Origin: Tetragonia tetragonoides
Lineage: Eukaryota; Streptophyta; Magnoliopsida; Caryophyllales; Aizoaceae
Direction: 5' to 3'
NCBI GenBank assembly: GCA_038025085.1
Contig: CM076148.1
Span: 560,501 to 624,500, forward strand
DNA length: 64,000 nucleotides
Shown: one piece after another, positions 33,601-46,000 of the stretch
Position numbering within the stretch: position 1 is the first letter of the stretch
How the letters are laid out: each line of letters starts with the position of its first letter
Program-made: the position numbers and the translations under genes
Notes under the pieces: generated by a model
Seen by the model: the letters and a program-made list of their open reading frames with translations, nothing else
Database searches by the model: none
What the model was told of the DNA's origin: nothing

Positions 33601-36373
33601 TCTATATTTTCGCTTTGATTTAGCTGCTATTATGTCCTCGCATTTAATAACTACCCCCTTTCTCAGAGTTTTTGTGTTGTTCTACTATAGTCACTATAGT
33701 GATGGTTTGGCATAAAAGGGTATCCCTACTTAGAAGCAGACCTTAAAATAGCACATATTGAACCCACTCATTGCTTTCTGCTCTTTACTTGTTTTAAGAA
33801 CTTGTTCTTTCGTTTGTTCTCTCAATTATTTTTGGGGTCCTTCTGGGGTCTTTTTGGGGTGACACCGTGACGGGCTCAGTACATGTTTGGTCTGTCACTT
33901 GTTAACCTTTACAAGCTCCAGCCCTTGACTTTGTATGGTTTTTGTTTAAATTTACATTCTTTTGAGTACTTATAGATGTTTGATCATGCAATTGCATTTT
34001 TGTGTAGTTGCAACAATATCAAGCCTCTTCCAGGAGCCAAGCGATTGATTAATCATTTGCATGGGCATGGCATACCGATGGCTCTGGCCTCGAACTCTTC
34101 CAGATCAAACATAGAGCAGAAATTATCTTGTCACCAGGGTACGTCAATCTCGAGGCTGTTATGTCCTTTTGTTGGTGCCTCTCTTGTCTCTTCTGCATTT
34201 AAATTTGACCAATACATCTGTTAGATATTTGCGCCTTGAATGTTTTATATATTTACTTCTCCAGTTACCCATAAAAATATTCACCTTTTTTGTCTTTTTA
34301 ATAGGTTGGAAAGAATCATTTTCTGTTATAATTGGCAGTGATGAAGTTAGAAGCGGCAAGCCATCTCCTGAAATGTGAGTAAAGTTATGTGTCTGGATTG
34401 CGGGAAGCTATCGTCAGTTCGACTTGAAAGTATTTAGCAAATTTTGATGCGTGTACACTTATTTAGTAATTTTTCTAAATCTCAAAAAAATAAAAATAGT
34501 AATTTTCTTTTTGCCCCTGCATTTTTTATTTTATATTAGAATTGTGGCACATGTCACATAAAGAAATAGAAGAGGGACTCTGCAACACAGTATGTCTGAT
34601 TTGGAAGCACTATGTAGATTTCGTTGCTCTTACTTTGTGTTTTCATGTGACAAGATTCCTTGAAGCAGCTAAAAGACTTAATGTTGAACCATCCAGTTGC
34701 CTTGTCATCGAAGATTCCCTGTAAGTATCTTACTCAAAGATAACCAACTAATAGGCTTTGTTGGACATGCTTAAGTTTTATTTTCATTTTGCAAATACTT
34801 CCACAGAATTTGCGCCATTGGACATTGCAAGCATAAATGTGATGCTCTCTCACTACTAGCCCAACAAAATGCACAAACATACACAATAATTTCGTATATT
34901 TTCATATTCTCATATCATATGCTTTATTATGAGCATATCTTCATCTCGTGCATCCTTTGATTAAAGCAATGGAAAAATCTCTAAACTTGATTTATCTGGC
35001 TGGTTAGGCCTGGTGTTACAGCTGGGAAGGCTGCTGGAATGGAAGTGGTTGCTGTGCCATCACTCCCGAAACAAACGCATCTCTACACATCGGCAGACAA
35101 ACTCACTAATTCTCTGTTTGATCTTCAACTTGAGCAATGGGGCTTGCCGCCATTTGAAGATTGTAAATTGCTTTGAACCAACTCCTCCCCCGGCTCCCAA
35201 AAAAATACAAAAAAAAGATAGCTATATCAGATAATGATCCTTAAAAGCATGTGTATGACTCTGTAAACTGCTATGTAGGGATTGAAGGAACCCTACCAGT
35301 AAATCCTTGGCAAATTGGTGGTCCGGTCATCAAGGGATTTGGTCGTGGCTCAAACGTACTTGGTATTCCTACAGGTGTGTATTAATCCATCAATCATTTC
35401 CTTTGATCTTGCTGCAATATTTTTATGTTGATCTGTTTTTTATGTGTTTGAGATAATTTATGTTAAATTTTAACAACTCCTATAGTCCTATTGTGTAATA
35501 TGTTTGGTTAGACTCATAACTTCAGTTCAGAAGTGGGATAGGATTCTAGTAGCATTTGAATTCAACCTGGAAGATATTTAGGATCTTCAATAGATTAACA
35601 TTACCCCAAGGCCTCCAAAGAGGCTTCGTCCCAGGCGGGCTAAGGAAGGTCAAGTGTATGCAACCTTATCCCTATGAAAACAGAGAGGCTGTTTCCACTT
35701 GACTGATTGTATTTGGGTTGGATTCACAAACCCTATTTGAGGCGTGGTGGTAGTTCTTCCTGTTCCCTTTACTCCTTCCACCTGGTAGTTATTTTGGAAT
35801 GCCATCTGATCATTTCTTGTCAATCTTTGGTAGCTAATTTATCCACTGAGGGCTATTCAAGTCTCCTTTCTGAACAGCCATCTGGTGTGTACTTTGGTTG
35901 GGCTGGGCTAGCTAAACGCGGCATTTATAAGATGGTCATGAGCATTGGTTGGAATCCTTACTTCAATAATTCAGAGAAGACCATAGTGAGTGAAACTTGA
36001 AATGTTTGGAAACACACTTTGTTTTGTTTCTGCTAGTAACTAACATATGTTCGTTTTCATCTTTTGAATGTTGGAAGGAACCTTGGTTGCTCCATGAATT
36101 TCAAGAGGACTTTTATGGCGAAGAACTGCGTCTGGTTGTTACCGGTTATATAAGACCAGAGGTATTCTACTCAGTTGCATTCTCCTTTCCCACCTACTGC
36201 TTAATCTCTAGCATGATTTGACTTTTCAAGTTTGGATATTACAGGCCAATTTCCCGTCTTTGGAAAGCCTCATAGCAAAGATTCAGGAGGACGGGAGAAT
36301 CGCAGAGAGAGCCCTTGACCTTCCCATTTACTCGAAATATAGGGACGACCCCTACCTAAGTAGCTTTTTGTAG
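30645..36373 (+). CDS. FHY: Bifunctional FMN phosphatase / riboflavin kinase
   Basis: Ten coding exons: 30645-30732, 32480-32666, 34008-34138, 34305-34374, 34655-34720, 35008-35162, 35279-35374, 35834-35985, 36078-36161, 36245-36373; 385 residues, close to the Arabidopsis protein. All junctions are GT..AG and phases agree. The N-terminal HAD phosphatase has motif I DLDGT (21-25), motif II ALASNSSR (116-123), Lys154 in GKPSPEIF, and acidic motif IEDS (177-180). The C-terminal flavokinase starts near 233 and holds GPVIKGFGRGSNVLGIPTAN (247-266) with the PTAN ATP-site motif, then SGVYFGWAGL and GEELRL. It phosphorylates riboflavin to FMN and dephosphorylates FMN, balancing flavin cofactors. A 5' UTR exon probably ends at 29503 (CAG/GTAAAT) and joins 30617. 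Confidence 0.95.
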
Positions 36374-37065
36374 ATGGATTGCAGCCAATCATAGGTCAAA
36401 ACCAATTTGGATATGAAGGAAATAGCCTTTGTATATGTTGTACGGTAGAAACTGATGAATTTGGTACTGTCTTTTTTTTTTTTGACACAAGATGGCATTG
36501 TTTGCAATCCATGCTGAGAAACATTTATTGAGAGTATGACAAATTTTACCTCCAATAAAATTATATACTATGTAAAAAAGAAAATTGAGTACACAGGAAA
36601 ATTACTCTATTTTCATAAATTGCAAATGTGGCAATCCAATTTTGTTTTTGTTTGTTCTTAATTTGACGACAGAAATCTGAATAATTTTTAGGAATAGATG
36701 ACAACTAAAGGCAAAGTGATTCCGGTAAATTCAAGTATTTTATGAAATTATAGCACTAAACCAATTGTCTATTGCAATAACACAAAAACTTATATAAGAT
36801 GGTTTTTTCGTAACTTTCGGTGAGATAAAGGTCACAAAGTAGACCCTTTGTATTTCTACATAGAGATCCTATTTTATTGTAAGTTGGTTTTACACAAGAC
36901 TTAGTCCGTATGAAGCGGTCTCAAAGTTTGACCGTTCATACAAGCATCAGCACTCTGCGCTTTGCCAGCCCAAACACATTCATACTCCCATGAAACGGCG
37001 TAGTTAAAACGAGTGAATATCGACTACACAACACTAGTGTGGCGAAACCCTGAAGCTCTGCAATA
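36374..37065. other. Spacer between FHY-like and WRAP53-like genes
   Basis: 692 bases holding the FHY 3' UTR and the promoter of the WD40 gene. No other gene seen. Confidence 0.5.
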
Positions 37066-40000
37066 ATGGCGGAAATTGAACAAGAGCTGCAACAGCCACA
37101 TCAAGAAGAATATGAAGAACACCAAAAGGAGCAATCTTTGTCACAAAATGACCAAGCCCTAGTAGATAGTTCTGAAGTAACTGACCAAGCATACTCATGG
37201 CCAGCTTTACGATTTGATGTTCCTCCTTACAGAACCCACCATTTTTACAACCAATTTCGAACCCCTTCTAACCCTAACAATTTCCTCAAGGGCGTCAAAT
37301 GGTACTCTCTCTCTCTCCTCTCTCTGAAATTGTTTACAGAAATTGTTCAAATTAACCATGATTGTCATTGTTCTTTGCAATTGCAGGTCACCTGATGGTT
37401 CTTGTTTCCTTATAAGCTCTGATGATAATGCATTGCGTCTCTTCTCACTGTAAGTCTCTTTCTCTCTCTCCCTCTCCCTCTCTCACTTGTGCAAGCAATT
37501 TTTATTCTAAAATTGTATTAATTGTGTCTATACCATGCCCCAAATTCTATAGAATGTTCACTCAAGCTGTAAAATTTGATGATTTTTAATGCTGCATGTT
37601 TGAAATTGGGTCCTCTAATCTGTTTTACCGGTTACTTAACCTAGAAAAGAAAGGGAAAATGATCAAGAAAGGAACTGTAATGCAGATTTAATTTGGTTTT
37701 CCCAACCATAAAGTGTAAATTCTTTATTTTATTTTTTTCAATAATTGCTTTTGATGGAGAGTAATATTAGGTCTGTGAAACGTGTTTTTATGTATTTTGT
37801 ATTATGCTATAGGTACACCTAATTTCTGTAATGGTTCTTTGATGAAAACTTCGGCCCCCACCTTAAATTAAAAAATGACTCCTTCAGGCATTTTTGTGTT
37901 TGACTATGTAGCAGCTATACTTGTAGTTTCCTACTGTATTGATTAGCATGTAACTACAGAAGATGCTCATAACATTTGAGTTCGTTATAAAAAGATTGAA
38001 TTTCACACTTCCCAATCTGATACTATTGATGCTTTGTTGTGTTGATTGGACTCTTCATTCCATCCTGGAAATATTTATTAAAAAAAAGAAAAGAAAAAGA
38101 AAAAAGGATACTTGGACATAGGTATGACTTATGAGAAATGGAACTTCAAATTAGGCCAAAATCTTATGTTGACATCTAGATTCTAGAGCATAGCCATTCC
38201 CTGTGGGTACCCGAGTCTGGTGTCCTAAATGCTCTTAGATTATGCATGCGTCTGTTTTAACTTTGGAGGTTGTGGGTAGTTAGCAGCTAGTAGTGACATT
38301 CTTCTCTTTTGGGTGATCTTTTGGCGGTGCATAGCCATAGCCACATTGCATACAATTGTGAAAGACACTTAATCCATATTAACTCCTTTTCATCCATTTG
38401 CAGGCCTGACAATGAGAGTTACCCTGTTGAATCTTGTTCCTCAGACCCTGATGAAGGTGAGAATTCACTTCGAAGAGCAAATGAAAGTTTTTCCATGTTC
38501 TGTGTTTTTCCACCGCATCAGCCATGCAAAATATCAGAAAGAAAAAATGAGACAAAGCACTTTGTAGTGTCAAATGAGCTTTTATGAGTGGTTTTCTTCG
38601 ATGATAACTATGCATTTGATGTATGCTTAGTAAAATTTCTTGTTGATGTCATAAAAACCTACCAAACATGAAGAACCTATGGACTGCAAAGTCATGGTTT
38701 TTAATTGGAACATGTTCCAAACTTCTTTTATTGTATCTCGTGAGTGGAGTGAATTTAGGCTTGCCCCTTGTAGCCTATCAAGCTGGTAACATGCTAAGAA
38801 TTAGAATAGTGACAGGAAAAGATGACAGTTAAGTACATACTCATAATATTTAAGAGCTATTGGCTCAGTTCATAATGACGTGTCACCTATTTCCTTTCCC
38901 CAATCTGTGGCTTTCTTCTTTTTCCCCTGTCCCAGAGTTTTGGTGGGGAAGGGGATCAAGAACTGATTCTGTTTATCATTTTTGTATGCCTCACATATTT
39001 TTGACATGTAAAAGATTTGGTTTTGTTTATATCATATGCCTAGTGCAGATCTTTTTCTTTGTCTGAGGCCAACTTACTCTCTAACTTTCTTTTGATGTAG
39101 ATTCATACCCTGCCAACCTTGTCATAAGTGAGGGAGAGTCTGTGTATGACTATTGTTGGTATCCCTGCATGTCATCTTCAGGTGTGTGCTTATTTACAAT
39201 TTACACTGTTTCTTTTTTATTTTGGGGGGGGGGGGGGGTGGGGGTTGAAAACCATTATCTCCTCCTCATTTCCCTTGGGTTTGAGCACCTTCATTTCCCC
39301 AAGAAACAGAGGTGCTTAGTTGTAAATCTCAACTTTTCCATCCTCATTTTTTCCTCTGAGTCTGGAGGTTGAGAAAGGGAAAGGAGGGATATTTGTCAAG
39401 TTTAGCCAATTGCTATATTGCTTTACTGGATAATATTGCATAATGGCATCCATATACGTTTATTGATAATAGCATCTGACACGGGTTGTCCTTTTCAGAC
39501 CCGACAAGTTGTGTGTTTGCAACTACGACTCGTGACCATCCCGTTCATCTTTTGGATTCAACTACTGGTGAGGTGCTGTATTGTTTTTGAAAAACTGGTT
39601 TTTGCCTTCTACAGAAGAGAGCCAGCCATAAGATTTCAAGTGATTTTGTATTCAATGCGCATGTTTTTATGTGCGCAATGAGGACATGGTAGCTTGTTTG
39701 CCTAGCTGCTTACAAGCCAATTTTTCCTTGAAGTCTTCCATGTAATTTCTAAGCTAGGTCTGGCCACAAGCTGAGCTAAGCCACTGAGCAGGCTTGGCTA
39801 AGCTCAGCTTGATTTGAACTTATCAAGATCTAGCTCGAGTTAGGTTTGAGCTGCAAAGTTTAAGCCTGCTCTATGCTTAATTATAGATTCTAAAAAGAAA
39901 CTAATTAATGGATTGTAAAAAGAAACTTTCTTTTTCCCAAAAATCTTAAGCTTACCTTGATTACCTACAGCTTTTACTTTATCTTCTCTCTCTCTCAATT

Positions 40001-43000
40001 CAAAATGAAAAAATAAACAAAGGAAAAGCTTGTTGAGGCTCATCTTGGTATAAATGAGCCAATCCGAAATGCTAAAACCTTGAGTTTGGCTCATTTACTA
40101 AAGGAACTGGACTGACTTCAGCTTTTATTGTAGCTGAAGTTTAACAGTAATAAACAACTTGGCTCTTTTGGCGAGCCTATTCCTTACCCGGGGAGTTACC
40201 CCCCTTTTACTGATATCTTCATTCACAGTTATCATCACATTTCAAGTTTAACTTGAATAATTTTTGCCCTCGGTTTTTGCTTTGTTGTTTCAACACAAAA
40301 ATCTTTTATCATTATTGTTTTTGTTTGGACTATGAATTGCAGCTGCGTTGTACGTATCGAGCTTATGATGCCATGGATGAAATCACTGCTGCCTTTTCAA
40401 TTGCTTTCAACCCTACTGGAACAAAGTAGGCACCATTCTCTGTTTGAAGTGGTCTTTAATTCAGTTATTTTGCTGCTATTCATTCTATGTCTTATATGTC
40501 CTGAAGTACAAGAATTGAACTATCTCCTGCAAGCTTGAGAAAGTATACCAAAAACTTGTGTCTTATCTTTGGTATGACCATAGTTACACACGATATCTAA
40601 AGTATACTATAATGAAATAGTGAAGAGTCTATCACGTAGAAAAACGTTGAAAAGACAATAGTATCCCTTGCGAACCCCAAATAGTATGAGAATGAATGCA
40701 GCTAGCTTATTCCATAGTGGAAGCTACCAAACAGTACTGAAAAACGATAATGGTGCACCAATGTGATTGATATTTGCTGAAGTATTGCCAATAATTTATC
40801 ATTCTGTTGCATTATACATTAATACTGGTGTACCCTGATTGGCAAACAAGATATGAAATTATGATTTTTGGTGTTAAATTTATAACTAATTCTCTTTTGA
40901 CATCTGGGCAGCTCAAGAAGTAGTGGATATTGTAATCACATTTGGCACTAGCAATTAAAGGGATTTTATACTGGTGGTAGTTGGTTGGTTTCCTTTTTTT
41001 TTTTTTTTTCCCCCCGGGGCTGTTGGTGGTGGTGGTGTCTGGCATTTGCATCTAGCAGTTAGCACTAGCAGGCATGTTGCTGCAGTGATCTTAGAATTGA
41101 AAACCGAATTAATGACTGCATCATGAAATATTGTTTCCATTTGCTTCCTTTGATGATGAGCTTTACTGTTTTGTGTGACATAACCCATATTGCTTCCATG
41201 TTTTATCCAAATTATTTTCAAATCTAGTAGAATTTCGATTAACGGTTTTACTTTCTTCTTTCTCTGTGCTCAACGGAACCGGTTTAACAATGCATTAAAC
41301 TCTAATCTACGTGTTTCTCAATTCTCTCATAGGATATTTGCTGGGTATAACAGAGCTGTGAGGGTGTTTGATGTGCATCGCCCTGGTAGAGATTTTAAGC
41401 AGCATTCAACGCTTCAAGGATCTAAAGAAGGGCAATCTGGTATTTTATTCGTTTTTAGCTCCTGAAATACTGAAACAGCTATATGAAAAGCATTTGGTCT
41501 TGAACTTCCTTTTGAATTTTGGCTTAGCTGCTAACAAGGTTGTGAGTTTTAGTTGCCATCTACAAATTTTTTTTGGGTGTCATCAAATACCGCAGAAAAC
41601 GGGAGCCATAAAAGAGCCCGAGTGAGTTACTAGATGTGCATGGTATAAATTTAGCAAGAACCATCTTTGCAAAACTTCAAACTATAGTTCCTGCAAAACT
41701 TCAAACTATAAGTTCCTTGGTCAACTCTGGTCTTGGTTCCACTTTAATACTTAATAGGTACGAACTAGTTGAATTCTTGTGTCAGAATTCCTCGTGTGGC
41801 TTTGCCATTTCCATAAAGGATATAATTTACAACTCGAACTTGCACAATATCCCTTTCCCGCAACAGATCTTGAGGGAAAACTGTTGGTAAAATTATACCG
41901 TCCGTTTCATCATATGTGACTAGGGCCCTAGGCGTTGCACCAAAACAAAATACTTTTTCTTGGTAGGGGTGATCCGTTGGACATGATCCATTTTTTCAAA
42001 TTTCTTAGATTCCTTGGAATCTGAACTTACAGGTGGTATCAAAATGCCATTATGTCGTGATATCTTATCTGTCTCCCCAGGGAATTGGAAATCTCCAGAA
42101 TTTTCTTAAAGTCCCATCTTTTTTTCCCTCTCCATTTGGACCACTCCGCCTACTCGGCTTCTTGAATTTAAAGTGATTTGCATATCTACTCCAATAACAC
42201 TGCGTGCTCGCCTCTATGCAAACCTGTTATGCTGGCATAATCTGAACTCGATTTTCTTGCCAAGTCCCATATTACCAAGGAACCTGTATCCAAACCTCTG
42301 CTGTTATTGTCTTTAAGTTGCCTCTCCACAGAGGCTTAGCTTTCTTTTAACTGAGAACTAGTCGAGTTTAATGGATACCACTTTCAATTGATGAGCATCA
42401 CTTCTGACTTGAGCCGGTTGCCCTTCTGAATGTTGTGCATTAGTCATAACCTAGAGTCGCATTTAACCATTCAGATCCCTCGCTGCCCAAATTCCTTAAG
42501 CAGTAAAATCACTAAAATGGGGTTGATCCTCCTCTATCCAGAAATGAAAATGGTTAACAGGCCTTACATCATTTTTCTCCAAAGTAATTCCTCGACATTT
42601 TCTGATCCCAACTTAACTTGCTTCCTTTTTTAAAAAAGTATTCTGATCCAAAGTGTCCTGTATGGCTGTATATAATTGTCTTGTAGTACTTCAGTTCAAA
42701 ATAATTGTTTACTGCAATGAGCAATATGTACTTGCTTTAGGCTAGAAATATTGACTGTCATAGTGTGTCCCAAAAAAAAAAAAATCAAAACTGAAGCAGG
42801 AGCACTGTCTGGTAAATTGTTAGAGGGGCTACATGTGTTTCAAATCCTCTTATTGTCTTTCGATTGCCTCTCCGCAGAGGCTTAGCCTTTTGACTGGGCA
42901 GTAGTTTCCAAAACGCTAGGAGTTTGGTGGAGTCAACTTTCAATTGCTGAGCATCACTTCTGACTTGAGGCTGTTGCCCTGCTGGATGTTATGCATTAGC

Positions 43001-46000
43001 CATAACTTAGAGTCGCACTTAATGGCCATTGTACCTTCTGGCTTTGGAATATAATTGACTAAATCAAAATGGCTATCAAATATCTTACACTTATTTATTG
43101 TAAAGTTGCAGATGGTTGTCACGCATTGTATTAAGGGTCAAACGAAAACTACCTCTCTGTTTTCACAGGGGGTAAGACTCCGTACACAACCAATCCCCTA
43201 TCCCTATCCCGCCTTGCTGGGAGCCTCTTTTGGAGACACTGATGTTCATGTTGTCTTGTCCTCTTAGGTTGTACTTCTGATTTTTCAATATAAGGTCTCT
43301 TCTTATCTAAAACAAAATTTACCTTTAAGGGTCATTGTGTTTTCAGGCTTCTATGCGAAAACCATGGTTGACTATGATGTTAGGTCGTTGGGAACGACCC
43401 TAGGGCATCTTGGTTCCATTGGTTCCTAGAATCCTTGGTCTGGAAAAGCTTTACCTGCCCCGGAGGTACGATCCAAAGTCTACCCACAAAAAAGGGGTAT
43501 CCTGAAGGTCTAGAGGTTGTTATCTTCAAACCATATTGGATGGGGACTGTTAATGTCCCTCGGGGCTTGATATTGGGTTCCCAATAACCTTGGATGACCC
43601 TTTATGGGTCATCAGCCTTCTATGTCTCCTGCGGTCCGGCACGGTGCTGAAACTTGGGTATATGATGTAAAGCGTTGGGGAAGGCCCCGAGAGGCCTCTT
43701 GGATTGAACTTGGTCCACATGAACTCATGTGGGAAAACTCAACCGGCCCCAGAGGCTCCGATTCAAATGCTATAACCCACGGTGACGAGGCGTTTAGAAG
43801 GGTCCTCCCAGCTCAAGTGGGTGCACTCTCTTCTAATACATAGGACATTTATTTCATACTATATTAAAAAACAGATTTTAGGAAGGAAAATTATTAAAAA
43901 TTTGCTCCTAGTGGATTCCAATAGCATATTGCATTGATATTATATAGACATTGGGACTGGGGTCCCTCCAGGCCGGTAATTGGGCTCCCAATAGCATTAA
44001 CTTCCTAAGTAATTTGGACATATCAGTAGAGCCTAACTTTTAGCATAAAAAACCAGATTAAAACGTGCGACTGTAGCTTCCCAATGAATGTTAGCTGAGA
44101 ATTTCTTGAAAGATTAAGCATCTCCTGTTTAAAATTTCAAGTTTTGTGATGTGCATGCACCAAACTTCATTTGGATACTTTCTGCCTGTTTGCATGTACA
44201 GGTATCATATCTGCAATTGCATTTTCTCCTGCACATTCTGGAATGCTTGCTACTGGATCTTATGACCAGACCACCGCCATTTACAGGGAAGATAATATGG
44301 AACTTCTCTATGTATTACATGGCCAAGAAGGAGGGATCACACATGTAAGCTTGCTACAAGATGATTTAATGATGGTTCTTACTGTAGTGTTGGTGATAAT
44401 AGATTGTTTACTTACGCAACTCCTTTTACAGGTACAGTTCTCAAAGGATGGCAACTATTTGTATACAGGTGCCCGAAAGGTAATATCTTTACTCATCATC
44501 TGGAATTTACATGTGTAACTGTAGATTAGTAGTTGATCATCACCATTTGTGGGTACTATAATTTATGCTTTTCTGAGACTATTGTAGACTATGTTGGTCT
44601 TTTGACGTATGCCATCTTTTGGGTTGGAGGTGAGGGGAGCGTATGAACGGAACTTTTGACTTGAATTTGGATGAATTCTTGATGGATGATGTCGGTTATA
44701 TTTGGAAGATAGCTTTTAAGAGCCTTTGGAGGAGCTTTACCTTTTGGGGTAGTCAAAACTCTCAAAAGCTTTGTTTGGATGGACAAGCTTTTGGGGGAGG
44801 TTTAGCTTTAATTGGTGGCCAAAAGCTGATTTTCTGAAAGCTACCTAGAGTAACTTTCAACCAAAAGCTGAAGCTTCTCAACGCTGCAGCTACAGCTTGC
44901 AGCTATAGCTATAGCTAGTTTTGCCAAACATAGCCGTATGTGAGTTGGATCTATAAATTAGAATGGAACTTACCTTAATTATGCTATATTACACAGTCCC
45001 TGATATCTTTGATATTTGGTCTAAAATAATTTATCATATATTTAGTCCTACGAAATACGAATATCTATCTACTATCAATAATCCACCCCTAAAAAAAGTT
45101 TTTGATGCTTATGGAAGCAGTTAGTACCTTTTCTTTTCTTGACATAAATTTTATGGTTCAATTATATTTGGTTTGCTGTTAAATGCCCAAATTATATGAA
45201 TCTCCTCTATAGAATGAGGTAATTGTTAGACCTCTTTCATACCACTGATGTACTGAAGCAAATGGCTTTATATTTTTTGTTTGAAGGACCCCTATATAAT
45301 GTGCTGGGATGTGCGCAATACTGTGGAAGTTGTTTACAAGTAAGCAATATTTTTCCTTGCATGTCTGTTTTTTATGTTGAATAATCCCCCTAAGTTCTTT
45401 GGTTGTTGATTATGTATTTATTCTGTATGGTGTCAGTAAGTCAGGTTTGTACTCCATGAGTCCATGTAACATAGTTCCATATGATGGGTGGTGATGACTT
45501 AGCAGTGAGAATATTTGTATAATATTCAATTTATTAGTGTGCATGCCCATGTGATGCACGAGATAATTCAGCTCTTTTTTTTTTTTTTTTAATTAATGTT
45601 TTCTAATGGGTTGCCTTGCTTCTAACTTTGTTGTAATAATTTTCTTTTTTTCTTCATTTTTGGTGCTAATTTTGTGATAAACTGGTAAATAAAACTAAAA
45701 CAACACCAATGCGGGATTTGGAGAGATTCATCTGCAGCCTGACTCTTAATTTATTTAGGGAAAATTTTAAAATGTTGGGGGGAGGATGCCCTCAAGTCAT
45801 GGTAATAGTCATTCACTCGCCGTGTATTAGCCTTTGACAAAAAAAAAAGTCAATTCATTGGCTTGTGTCGTGCCTCTAATAAGTTAGAGGTACCTACCCT
45901 AAATGACATTGTTTGTTACGTAATAGTTCTACTTATTATGATTAGTCGTTTTGTAAACATTGATCTATATTTGAACGAGTGCTTAAAAAACTATTATTAG

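Noticed and set aside
44600..44950. Possible MITE around AGCTATAGCTATAGCT repeats in WRAP53-like intron 9
   Set aside because: One end resembles a TIR (reversed GGCTATGTTTGGCAAA) but I could not match a second end or a target duplication.
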